The notes: generated by a model from the sequence alone, not told the origin. Positions 1 to 6,410 are shown, numbered from the stretch's first letter. The stretch is DNA of 6,634 bases from Marinosulfonomonas sp. (GCA_002732955.1 NVTR01000030.1:1-6634), one strand, 5' to 3'. Translations and numbers: made by a program.

Positions 1-1231
1 CGCGATCCAAGTGATACACACGGTTGATCGTGGTGGTTCCGCGTGCTGCTAAACCGGCTAACACTAGGCCGGCGGAGGCGCGAAGGTCTGATGCCATCAC
101 CGGCGCGCCGATGAGTACACGTACGCCGGTGACGAGGACGCTTGAGCCGTTGCGGGTGAGATTCGCTCCCATCCGCAGCAACTCCGCGACATGCAAGAAA
201 CGGTCAGGGAAGATTTTTTCGGTGATGATGGAGTTGCCATCTGCAAGACACAGTAGTGCCATGATCTGAGCTTGTAGATCTGTTGGGAAGCCTGGATGCG
301 GCTGTGTGGTGAGTTGCACGGGAGCGAGTCTTCTAGCCGATGCAACGCGCACGGTCTGGCGAAGCGGATCGGTTTCGTCAATGGGTTCGAGTTCCACGCC
401 AATAAATTTGAGCCGATCAATCACAGCACTTAGGGCATCGACTGGGCAATTTTCTAAAATGACATCGCCGTTGGTAATCGCCCCTGCCATGATGTAAGTC
501 CCCGCTTCAATGCGGTCGGGCATCACGGTGTAATCCACACCGCCAAGAGAGTCAACACCATCAATGATGATCCGTGGCGAGCCTGCGCCGGTGATCTTTG
601 CGCCCATGGCAATGAGCATGTCCGCTAACCCCTGAATCTCCGGCTCACAAGCAGCAGACTCAATAACCGTTTGCCCTTTTGCAAGCACCGCAGCGGACAT
701 CACGTTAGCAGTTCCTAATACGGTTGAACCAAAAGGCCCGCCTAGAAAAATACGCGCACCTTCAAGCCGTTTACCTTTAGGCAGTGACGCGACGATGTAA
801 CCTTCATCCAGATGGATATGGGCGCCCAATGCTTCAAGGCCTCGCAAGTGCAAGTCCACCGGACGGTCACCAATATTACAACCGCCGGGCATCGACACAA
901 CCGCGTGGCCGTGGCGGGCGATTAGCGGGCCGAGCACAAGGTTTGAGGCGCGCATTTTGCGCACGATGTCATAATCCGCCACCGGATTATCAGCACTTTG
1001 GCTGGACATGGCGACGACACGGCCATCCTGCAGGCTGGTAACTTCAACACCCAGAGACTGTAAAAGCTGGGTCATGGTGGCGATGTCCGACAGGCGCGGC
1101 ACGTTGGTTAGCGTCAGCGGTTCGTCCGATAAAAGAGTCGCCGGCATCAGCGTCAGACAAGCGTTTTTTGCCCCCGCAATCGGAATTTCACCGTTTAATT
1201 CTGCGCCGCCCTTAACCAGTATTGAATCCAT
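1..1231 (-). CDS. murA: UDP-N-acetylglucosamine 1-carboxyvinyltransferase (MurA), C-terminus cut by window edge
   Basis: Cytoplasmic enzyme of the first committed step of peptidoglycan synthesis: it transfers enolpyruvate from PEP to UDP-GlcNAc. I translated 410 codons from the ATG at 1229-1231 with no break. Visible hallmarks are the N-terminal AGAKNA motif (Lys22-Asn23, binding residues in the family), the active-site loop [14 protein letters not shown] with Cys118 (equivalent to E. coli Cys115, the fosfomycin target), FPTDLQAQ with Asp318 (E. coli Asp305) and INRVYHLDR ending at Arg410 (E. coli Arg397). The constant offset of 13 for the last two supports the alignment. About 20 C-terminal residues lie beyond the left edge. 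The start has a weak AGGG ribosome site and lies 14 nt after the small gene upstream, so the two are probably cotranscribed. Identity is close to certain; the Cys form predicts fosfomycin sensitivity of the enzyme. Confidence 0.97.
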   Translation of the reverse strand, partial: MDSILVKGGAELNGEIPIAGAKNACLTLMPATLLSDEPLTLTNVPRLSDIATMTQLLQSLGVEVTSLQDGRVVAMSSQSADNPVADYDIVRKMRASNLVLGPLIARHGHAVVSMPGGCNIGDRPVDLHLRGLEALGAHIHLDEGYIVASLPKGKRLEGARIFLGGPFGSTVLGTANVMSAAVLAKGQTVIESAACEPEIQGLADMLIAMGAKITGAGSPRIIIDGVDSLGGVDYTVMPDRIEAGTYIMAGAITNGDVILENCPVDALSAVIDRLKFIGVELEPIDETDPLRQTVRVASARRLAPVQLTTQPHPGFPTDLQAQIMALLCLADGNSIITEKIFPDRFLHVAELLRMGANLTRNGSSVLVTGVRVLIGAPVMASDLRASAGLVLAGLAARGTTTINRVYHLDR

Positions 1232-1245
1232 TGCCTGCCCTAGCC

Positions 1246-1383
1246 TTATTTTTGATCCGCTGCTTTTCGCACCCGAGTTTGGGCTTTACGTCGCTGAAGG
1301 TTGGCTTTCAAGGCGGCCTTTAGTCGATCTTCCCGATTATCAGGTGTTTTTTTCGTCGCGGATTTAGTTGGTTTCGATTCCAT
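1246..1383 (-). CDS. Small basic protein encoded directly upstream of murA, function unknown
   Basis: A 45-residue, strongly charged protein with a Lys/Thr/Ser-rich N-terminus (residues 1-14) followed by a probable amphipathic helix containing [19 protein letters not shown] (about residues 17-35) and a basic tail. There is no signal peptide, membrane segment or cysteine. Small proteins with the same '[19 protein letters not shown]' core are, from memory, common immediately upstream of murA in Rhodobacteraceae and are annotated as hypothetical. I chose the internal ATG at 1381-1383 because it leaves the expected family length. The upstream in-frame ATG at 1441-1443 would add 20 residues of dissimilar composition and would overlap the probable promoter of the divergent tRNA gene. 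Neither start has a good ribosome site. The 14-nt gap to murA suggests one transcript. Possible nucleic-acid or ribosome association is only a guess from composition. Confidence 0.72.
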   Translation of the reverse strand: MESKPTKSATKKTPDNREDRLKAALKANLQRRKAQTRVRKAADQK

Positions 1384-1427
1384 ACGCGACTGTCTATCGC
1401 AGGGTGTGGCAAGGGTCCAGATTACGC

Positions 1428-1456
1428 TTGCTTCAACGTCCATTTGGGTCTAATCC
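1428..1456 (+). promoter_or_regulatory. Probable sigma70-type promoter of the tRNA-Thr gene
   Basis: TTGCTT at 1428-1433 and TAATCC at 1451-1456 are separated by exactly 17 nt. Transcription would start around 1462-1465, a few bases before the tRNA at 1470, which fits a tRNA promoter. The match to TTGACA/TATAAT is only partial, so this is a prediction by position and spacing. Confidence 0.45.
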
Positions 1457-1469
1457 GCCCATTCAGCGT

Positions 1470-1544
<75 letters not shown>

Positions 1545-1548
1545 TAAT

Positions 1549-1589
1549 AGTGCCTTTGCTTCGGGTAAGTTTGGGATTGAAGCACTTTT
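1549..1589 (+). terminator. Weak candidate terminator after tRNA-Thr
   Basis: TGCTTC (1557-1562) can pair with GAAGCA (1579-1584), or alternatively AGTGC (1549-1553) with GCACT (1582-1586). The pairing is followed by only four T residues (1586-1589). The loop is long (16 nt) and the T tract is short, so this may be an inefficient terminator or a 3' processing hairpin. Confidence 0.28.
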
Positions 1590-1599
1590 CAGCCAAACA

Positions 1600-1639
1600 A
1601 TGTTCCGCTTAAAGGTCTTTCATTCGGAACATACGTTCC
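1600..1639. repeat. Overlapping inverted repeats with shared GGAAC/GTTCC arms
   Basis: ATGTTCCG (1600-1607) is the exact inverse of CGGAACAT (1625-1632), an 8-bp stem with a 17-nt loop. The same GGAAC (1626-1630) also pairs with GTTCC (1635-1639) as a 14-bp dyad, GGAAC-ATAC-GTTCC. The two pairings are mutually exclusive. A further copy of ATGTTCC lies at 1745-1751, just before the first sulfur-operon start codon. This could be a DNA operator for a dimeric regulator or an RNA switch; the sequence alone does not decide. Confidence 0.5.
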
Positions 1640-1697
1640 AACTACTATTTATTTTTTGCATAACAGTCCTATCTGATTGCTGAGCATGGCCCCCATT

Positions 1698-1712
1698 TAG
1701 AATATTGTTCTA
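1698..1712. promoter_or_regulatory. Lrp/AsnC-family-like operator box 1 upstream of the sulfur operon
   Basis: TAGAATATTGTTCTA is a 15-bp dyad with perfect 5-bp arms (TAGAA/TTCTA) around a 5-nt centre. Against the E. coli Lrp consensus YAGHAWATTWTDCTR it matches 14 of 15 positions, failing only at the W that is G here. It overlaps a weak promoter candidate (TTGCTG at 1677-1682, 17-nt spacer, GAATAT at 1700-1705). Lrp/AsnC-type regulators are often encoded beside this kind of cys operon in related genomes, but no regulator gene is in this window, so the binding protein is inferred. Confidence 0.55.
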
Positions 1713-1719
1713 TATCGAG

Positions 1720-1734
1720 GAGAATCTATTTCTC
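1720..1734. promoter_or_regulatory. Second AGAA-N5-TTCT box, 22 bp after box 1
   Basis: GAGAATCTATTTCTC is a second 15-bp dyad (GAGAA/TTCTC, 5-nt centre) with the same AGAA-N5-TTCT core as box 1, matching 11 of 15 positions of the Lrp consensus. Its centre lies 22 bp from that of box 1, about two helical turns, so both would face the same side of the DNA. As RNA it could also fold into a short hairpin that buries the SD-like GAGGAGA at 1717-1723. That SD-like run has no start codon at usual distance. Confidence 0.42.
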
Positions 1735-1752
1735 TAACAAGGCCATGTTCCT

Positions 1753-2070
1753 ATGAAACAAAATTTCCCGCCAAAGGTTGTCACCGCAAATGATCTGACA
1801 AGCGGTGAGGTGGTTTATCTCTCTGCGTCAGATCAGTGGGTGCTTCGGCATAATGAAGCCGAATTGCTGATTGACGCTGGGTATGCCAGTGCGCGTCTGG
1901 GTTTTGCTGAGGCACAACAGGGCCATGTGGTTGGCCCATATCTGGCGGGTGCTATTGCAGGCACCAGCGGCCCTGCCCCTGTTCATTTTCGTGAGGTATT
2001 TCGTGCGCGTGGTCCTTCAAACCTTTTCCACGGCAAACAATCGGAGCAAGAAAATGTATCAATACAATGA
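1753..2070 (+). CDS. DUF2849 family protein, first gene of sulfur assimilation operon
   Basis: A 105-residue soluble protein recognised as DUF2849 by its start PPKVVTANDLTSGEVVYLS (residues 6-24) and the C-terminal VHFREVFRARGPSNLFHGKQ block (residues 77-96). The family is almost always found just upstream of the sulfite reductase gene in alphaproteobacteria; its biochemical role is unknown. There is no signal peptide, membrane helix or metal motif. It contains no cysteine and only the initiator methionine. The start is fixed by an in-frame stop at 1735-1737 and an AAGG ribosome site at 1739-1742. The 3' end overlaps the sulfite reductase gene by 17 nt, implying translational coupling. A role in delivering siroheme or electrons, or in reductase maturation, would fit the context but is speculative. 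Confidence 0.9.
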   Translation: MKQNFPPKVVTANDLTSGEVVYLSASDQWVLRHNEAELLIDAGYASARLGFAEAQQGHVVGPYLAGAIAGTSGPAPVHFREVFRARGPSNLFHGKQSEQENVSIQ

Positions 2071-3724
2071 CTTCGATGCGGAATTTGTTCGGGCTCGCAA
2101 CGCTCAGTTCCGTGGACAGGTAGAGCGCCGCATTGACGGCAGCCTGACCGAAGATGAGTTCAAGCCGCTGCGCCTGATGAATGGATTATATCTGCAATTG
2201 CACGCCTATATGCTGCGCGTCGCTATTCCTTACGGCTCGTTGGACAGCGCCAAAATGCGCCAGCTTGCGATGATAGCCGAGCGTTGGGACAAGGGCTATG
2301 GCCATTTTACGACCCGCCAGAATATCCAATTCAACTGGCCAAGTCTTAGCGACGTGCCCGATATGCTGGACGCGCTGGCAGAGGTGGGAATGCACGCCAT
2401 CCAGACCTCGGGGAACACCATTCGCAATGTCACATCTGACCATTTTGCGGGTGCGGCTGCGGATGAAATCGAAGACCCGCGCCCGATTGCTGAACTGCTG
2501 CGCCAATGGTCGACGGACCATCCTGAATTCCAGTTTCTGGGGCGCAAATTCAAGATTGCTGTTGGTGCGTCCACGAATGACCGCGCCGTTCTGAAGTCGC
2601 ATGATCTGGCGGTGCGGGTGGTACGCAATAGTGTTGGAGAGGTCGGTTATGAGATCCTGATCGGTGGCGGTCTGGGCCGCACGCCAATGATTGGCAAGGT
2701 CATCGCCAAATTCCTGCCGCGCGCGGATTTGCTGCCCTATGTCGAAGCGGTACTGAGCGTCTACAACCTGCTGGGTCGACGTGACAACAAGTATAAAGCC
2801 CGGATCAAAATCACCCTGCATGAAAATGGCATGGACAGGTTTCGCACGTTGGTCGAGGAGCGTTTCGTGCTGATCAGCGCCGAGTTTGGTGGTCGGGATC
2901 AAGAGCTATTGGAACAGTTTCGTCAGGATTTTGCCGCGCCTGAATTCACCGAAGCGTCGCTAGGGCAATATGAAGCGGCATATAGGACGGACCCGGTATT
3001 CGCATCCTGGGTTGATACCAATCTGGCAGCGCATAAAACCCCAACCTACGCCATTGCCACAATATCACTAAAGGCCCACGGGCAGACACCTGGGGATGCA
3101 ACAGCTGACCAGATGCGGCTGATGGCGGATGTGGCGCAAGCATATTCCCATGATGAACTGCGTATCAGCCACGAACAAAACGTGATCCTGCCCCATGTCC
3201 ACAAAAGCCATCTGCCGGCGGTTCATGCGCGGTTAAAACAGGCTGGGCTGGCGACCGCGAACATTGGTTTGATTTCCGACATCATTGCCTGCCCCGGCAT
3301 GGATTACTGTGCGCTGGCAACTGCACGATCCATCCCCGTGGCACAGCAGATTGCCACCCGCTTTGACGCGTTGAAACTGGAGCATGATATTGGGCCGCTG
3401 AAGATCAAGATATCCGGCTGCATCAATGCCTGTGGTCACCACCATGTGGGCCATATCGGTATCCTGGGGCTGGACCGGGCAGGGGTTGAGAATTACCAGA
3501 TCACGTTGGGTGGGGATGGTACAGAAACAACCACAATAGGCGAGCGCGCCGGACCAGGCTTTTCCTATGATGAGATAATTCCCGCAATTGAGCGGCTGGT
3601 TCTGGGTTATCTCGACCTGCGACAGGACGCACAGGAAACCTTTATCGAGGCCTATCGCCGCCTAGGTGCTGCACCGTTCAAAGCGGTGCTATACCCAGAA
3701 GGGCGCGTGAAAAATGCAGCATGA
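2054..3724 (+). CDS. cysI: Assimilatory sulfite reductase hemoprotein (nitrite/sulfite reductase family)
   Basis: A 556-residue cytoplasmic enzyme expected to reduce sulfite to sulfide with six electrons, using siroheme bridged to a 4Fe-4S cluster. The cluster/siroheme ligands are visible as C413-x5-C419 (CPGMDYC) and C456-x3-C460 (CINAC in GCINACGHHH). YGHFTTRQNIQ carries Arg88, matching the anion-binding Arg of the family; GRKFKIAVG and KYKARIK supply further basic residues. The layout is the usual pseudo-duplication of ferredoxin-like half-domains (roughly 45-110 and 310-380) and siroheme domains (roughly 120-270 and 400-540). I chose ATG 2054, with GGAG at 2043-2046, over an in-frame ATG at 1871: the reading frame is open upstream, but that stretch is out-of-frame DUF2849 coding sequence. 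No CysJ flavoprotein is in the window, so ferredoxin is the likely donor. Nitrite reduction is the alternative, but the APS reductase neighbour favours sulfite. Confidence 0.93.
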   Translation: MYQYNDFDAEFVRARNAQFRGQVERRIDGSLTEDEFKPLRLMNGLYLQLHAYMLRVAIPYGSLDSAKMRQLAMIAERWDKGYGHFTTRQNIQFNWPSLSDVPDMLDALAEVGMHAIQTSGNTIRNVTSDHFAGAAADEIEDPRPIAELLRQWSTDHPEFQFLGRKFKIAVGASTNDRAVLKSHDLAVRVVRNSVGEVGYEILIGGGLGRTPMIGKVIAKFLPRADLLPYVEAVLSVYNLLGRRDNKYKARIKITLHENGMDRFRTLVEERFVLISAEFGGRDQELLEQFRQDFAAPEFTEASLGQYEAAYRTDPVFASWVDTNLAAHKTPTYAIATISLKAHGQTPGDATADQMRLMADVAQAYSHDELRISHEQNVILPHVHKSHLPAVHARLKQAGLATANIGLISDIIACPGMDYCALATARSIPVAQQIATRFDALKLEHDIGPLKIKISGCINACGHHHVGHIGILGLDRAGVENYQITLGGDGTETTTIGERAGPGFSYDEIIPAIERLVLGYLDLRQDAQETFIEAYRRLGAAPFKAVLYPEGRVKNAA

Positions 3725-4469
3725 AACTAACTTTCTGACGATCAAAGAACAGGTCGCGGGCCTGAACCAACAGGCGATGAATTTTGATCCAGTGGGGATC
3801 TTGGATTTTGCATTGCGAGGTGCTGCACCGGGCCGGATTGCGCTGGTGTCGTCGTTTGGTACGGAATCAATTGTGCTGCTGCATATGATTTCGCAGATTG
3901 ACCGAAGTTTGCCGATTTTGTTCATCGACACGCAGATGTTGTTCAAGGAAACGCTGGCCTATCAGGCAGATGTTGCCCGCCTGATGGGTCTGACGGATGT
4001 GCGTCACATTCGTCCTGACCCTTTGGATATTTCAGAAATTGACCCGAATGGCGTGCTAAACCAATTCAACAAAGATGCCTGTTGCGAGTTGCGAAAAACC
4101 CGCCCTTTGCAGCGCGCGTTGCGCGGGTTTGATACATGGATCACCGGACGCAAACGCTTTCAGTCGCGGGTTCGCGCCAAACTGGATTTTTTTGAAAATG
4201 ATGGGGATCAGCGGATCAAAGTTAACCCGCTGGCCCACTGGCAGCCAGAAGATTTGCGCGACTATATTGCGGAGCATCACCTGCCAAAGCATCCGCTGCT
4301 GAAGCAGGGGTTTTCGTCGATTGGCTGCGCGCCATGTACGTCCCCCGTCAAAGACGGCGAGGATGCCCGTGCGGGACGCTGGCGTGACAGCGGTAAAACC
4401 GAATGCGGAATACATTTTGCCAATGGTGAAGTTTTGCGGCAGCCTTTGAGTAAGGGGCATTCATCATGA
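3714..4469 (+). CDS. cysH: 4Fe-4S adenylyl-sulfate (APS) reductase, CysH family
   Basis: A 251-residue cytoplasmic enzyme that reduces activated sulfate to sulfite with thioredoxin or glutathione as reductant. The nucleotide-binding loop SSFGTES lies at residues 46-52, followed by LFIDTQMLFKET (69-80). The pair Cys123-Cys124 (ACCELRK) and Cys205-x2-Cys208 (GCAPC) are the four ligands of the 4Fe-4S cluster that mark the APS-using type, as opposed to the cluster-free PAPS reductase of E. coli. The catalytic cysteine is Cys231 in KTECGIH near the C-terminus. Automatic annotation often calls this phosphoadenylyl-sulfate reductase; the cluster cysteines argue for APS (EC 1.8.4.10). AGAAGGG at 3697-3703 is a good ribosome site. 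It overlaps cysI by 11 nt and the next gene by 4 nt (ATGA), so it sits inside one operon. Confidence 0.94.
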   Translation: MQHETNFLTIKEQVAGLNQQAMNFDPVGILDFALRGAAPGRIALVSSFGTESIVLLHMISQIDRSLPILFIDTQMLFKETLAYQADVARLMGLTDVRHIRPDPLDISEIDPNGVLNQFNKDACCELRKTRPLQRALRGFDTWITGRKRFQSRVRAKLDFFENDGDQRIKVNPLAHWQPEDLRDYIAEHHLPKHPLLKQGFSSIGCAPCTSPVKDGEDARAGRWRDSGKTECGIHFANGEVLRQPLSKGHSS

Positions 4470-4906
4470 GCGTGATCGTAACAGACACGGGTTTTGGCCC
4501 CGACGATTGGGTGCATGGGTTTGTGGCAATGGACGAAGTACCAACCGCTTTACGGCCCTCACTGGCGGCTGAAATACTACCCGATGCTGATCCCGAATTA
4601 CTGCGCCCCTTCCTGGGAAAGATTGAGCTGATTCGCATAGATTTCCCAAATTTTGCAGACGGGCGTGGTTTTACCATTGCCCGGCGTTTGCGGCTGATGG
4701 GTTTTCAGGGCCGGTTGCGGGCCAACGGACATATCATTGCAGATCAATATACGATGGTGCGACGCAGCGGATTTGACGAAGTTGAGATAAATGCGACTTT
4801 GGCAGCCCGCCAACCCGAGAAACATTGGATGTATCGCGCTAACTGGCGGGAACATGATTATCAAACAAAGCTGCGTTCAGGAAAGCTTTGCTTGGCAAGT
4901 CCATAA
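4466..4906 (+). CDS. DUF934 family protein, last gene of sulfur assimilation operon
   Basis: A 146-residue soluble protein identified as DUF934 by its conserved core at residues 56-108: IRIDFPNFADGRGFTIARR, then LRLMGFQGRLRANGHIIADQ, then a RRSGFDEVEI ending. The family is tied to sulfite reductase and APS reductase genes across proteobacteria and is often labelled a predicted oxidoreductase of sulfite reduction, but I see no redox motif: the only cysteine is Cys142, five residues from the end. The start ATG overlaps the cysH stop (ATGA) and has AAGGGG at 4452-4457, a good site for coupled translation. It ends the operon; the next gene is convergent. In related genomes a ferredoxin-NADP reductase gene can follow, but none does here. 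Family assignment is firm, function unknown. Confidence 0.92.
   Translation: MSVIVTDTGFGPDDWVHGFVAMDEVPTALRPSLAAEILPDADPELLRPFLGKIELIRIDFPNFADGRGFTIARRLRLMGFQGRLRANGHIIADQYTMVRRSGFDEVEINATLAARQPEKHWMYRANWREHDYQTKLRSGKLCLASP
4866..4890 (+). repeat. Hairpin at the 3' end of the sulfur operon
   Basis: CAAAGCT (4866-4872) and AGCTTTG (4884-4890) form a 7-bp stem with an 11-nt loop inside the last codons of the DUF934 gene. No T tract follows, so it is not a standard intrinsic terminator; it may stabilise or help end the transcript in the 72-nt convergent gap (4907-4978), where I see no other gene. Confidence 0.3.
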
Positions 4907-4978
4907 ATTGGGGTCCAGGACAGGTGGCTTTACCCGCTTTCGCGGCGCACGCCGGATATTTGTATTGCGGAAATCGAT

Positions 4979-6319
4979 TTATGCCTTGGGGTGGCGAATG
5001 TGTTCAATCACATCCGTCAGTTCATCGAGATGCATTTGATGCGCAAAACCATGCATGCTGGCGTGGTGTGTTGCTTCCTCATGATCTGGTGTCAGGATCA
5101 GAGCAGCAGCACCTGTTCCCACCAGGCAGGCCCCTGCAACAATTGAAAACGCCAGCGGAAAGTTTCCGATATCGCCCAGCGCGCCGCCCAGTATTGGCAT
5201 GATGATACCACCTGCCCCATAGGCCAGAAAGACCACCGGATAGTTCTGCCCGACACGATCAGCACCAAAAATGTCAGCCGTCAGTGTTGGGAAAAGCGCG
5301 AAATTACCGCCAAAATTGAATCCAATCAACGCCGCGCCAATGTACAGCAACCACGCTTCACCCGCCATATAGGTAAACCCAAACAGGAAAAGTGCCTGCG
5401 ACGCCGTCATGACAATAACCGAGCGTTTGCGCCCGAACCGGTCGCTAAGCATACCCCAGACAATACGACCAAGGCCATTTGCAAGGCTAAAGAACACAGC
5501 CATTGCGGTTCCGGCAATGGCACTGGATTCCAGTAGGCTGTAACCCGAGGCCTGCAATGCCTCCATTGGGTAGAGCTTCATCAACCCTATCGACATCAGC
5601 CCGGCCCCGGCACTGGCTGTGAAGGTGATGAAGATCAAATAGAACTGCGGCGTGCGCAACATTTCGGTAACGCTAAAGTTCTCGCCTCCGGCCCCGGCTT
5701 TTTCTGTGGGCGGCAAATATCCTTCGGGTTGCCAACCTTTCGGAGGAAGTTTCATCCAGGTACTGCCAATCAGGATCATCACAGTGAACGCCGCGCCATA
5801 CAGCATAAACGTGTTTGCCAGGCCGAGATTTTCGATCAGGTTGCCCCAGGTGCCTGCCAACTTGATCCAGCCCATAGCACCAAAGCCAAACCCGGCTACC
5901 GCCAATCCGGTGATCATGCCCTTTTTGTCAGGATACCAGCGCATTCCGACAGCGATCGGGACCACGTAAGCCATTCCGATTCCAACACCACCAATAAATC
6001 CAATACCAATAGCAACAGCCCAGAAATCCTGCCCACCAAGAAGGCCAGCTATCAGGTAGCCAAATCCGAGCGTAAGCCCACCAGCAGCAGCCATTTTTTG
6101 TGGGCCGTACCTGACCATCGCGCGGCCGGCAAAAACCATGGCGATAGCGAAACTTGCCAATCCTATTGAAAATACGATCTGGGTTTCCAGTTTGGTCCAG
6201 CCGAGCTCTTTCAATGCGGGTGTAAAAACTGACCAAGCATAGATGGCACCAAGGCTTAACTGGATAAGGATTGCCCCCAGGATAACAAATTGTCGGTTGA
6301 ATATGCGTGGTTCTGACAT
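4979..6319 (-). CDS. Major facilitator transporter, oxalate/formate antiporter (OFA) family
   Basis: An inner-membrane transporter of 446 residues. Twelve hydrophobic segments are visible, beginning with FVILGAILIQLSLGAIYAWSVF (written in part) in helix 1 and a soluble loop rich in Gly/Pro/Lys between helices 6 and 7 (LPPKGWQPEGYLPP). GLGRIVWGMLSDRFGRK holds the MFS signature and Arg285, which corresponds to OxlT Arg272. At the helix-11 position of OxlT Lys355, this protein appears to have Tyr367 (LAYGAGG), so oxalate is unlikely to be the substrate. The cytoplasmic tail is His-rich, with eight His in the last 35 or so residues. The start at 6317-6319 is supported by GGAG about 9 nt upstream; an in-frame ATG at 6358 would add 13 residues without a ribosome site. 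It lies 91 nt after PEP synthase on the same strand, suggesting a monocarboxylate substrate such as pyruvate or lactate; this is inference. Confidence 0.88.
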   Translation of the reverse strand: MSEPRIFNRQFVILGAILIQLSLGAIYAWSVFTPALKELGWTKLETQIVFSIGLASFAIAMVFAGRAMVRYGPQKMAAAGGLTLGFGYLIAGLLGGQDFWAVAIGIGFIGGVGIGMAYVVPIAVGMRWYPDKKGMITGLAVAGFGFGAMGWIKLAGTWGNLIENLGLANTFMLYGAAFTVMILIGSTWMKLPPKGWQPEGYLPPTEKAGAGGENFSVTEMLRTPQFYLIFITFTASAGAGLMSIGLMKLYPMEALQASGYSLLESSAIAGTAMAVFFSLANGLGRIVWGMLSDRFGRKRSVIVMTASQALFLFGFTYMAGEAWLLYIGAALIGFNFGGNFALFPTLTADIFGADRVGQNYPVVFLAYGAGGIIMPILGGALGDIGNFPLAFSIVAGACLVGTGAAALILTPDHEEATHHASMHGFAHQMHLDELTDVIEHIRHPKA

Positions 6320-6383
6320 GGTTTGTTGCTCCGGTATTGGCCAAACGAAAAGGGGCACGTTGACGGATGTTAATGTACCCTTA

Positions 6384-6393
6384 GATGCGCATC
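6384..6393. repeat. Perfect 10-bp palindrome between PEP synthase and the OFA transporter
   Basis: GATGCGCATC is self-complementary and sits in the 91-nt gap (6320-6410), flanked by TTAGA/TCTAA-type bases that extend a bulged hairpin (6381-6401). No T tract follows on the minus strand, so it is more likely an operator or RNA hairpin than a terminator. It could also be chance. Confidence 0.3.
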
Positions 6394-6410
6394 ATCTCTA
6401 AACAATCGAT

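Noticed and set aside
24..1041. Several plus-strand open frames in the first kilobase
   Set aside because: They are antisense to murA, whose minus-strand translation is continuous and carries all family motifs.
1600..1683. A 27-codon frame ending in Asp-Cys before the sulfur operon, as a possible cysteine leader peptide
   Set aside because: It contains only two scattered Cys codons, has no ribosome site, and overlaps the inverted repeats; no attenuator terminator follows.
1745..1756. Three-codon frame (ATG TTC CTA TGA) whose stop overlaps the DUF2849 start
   Set aside because: Probably chance; too short to judge and without independent support.
1871..2053. Possible 61-residue N-terminal extension of the sulfite reductase from an in-frame ATG at 1871
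   Set aside because: It lies inside the DUF2849 gene in another frame, has no ribosome site, and would exceed the family length; ATG 2054 has GGAG upstream.
2186..2902. Long open frame of 238 codons on the minus strand opposite cysI
   Set aside because: Its translation resembles no family, and the plus strand here encodes a clear siroheme reductase; it is a by-product of codon usage.
4934..4945. CCGC-TTTC-GCGG hairpin (GAAA tetraloop on the minus strand) as a terminator of the transporter gene
   Set aside because: The stem is only 4 bp and no T tract follows on either strand.
4888..5202. Plus-strand open frames following the DUF934 gene, as a remnant of a ferredoxin reductase
   Set aside because: No flavin or NADP-binding motif is visible, and most of the stretch is antisense to the transporter gene.
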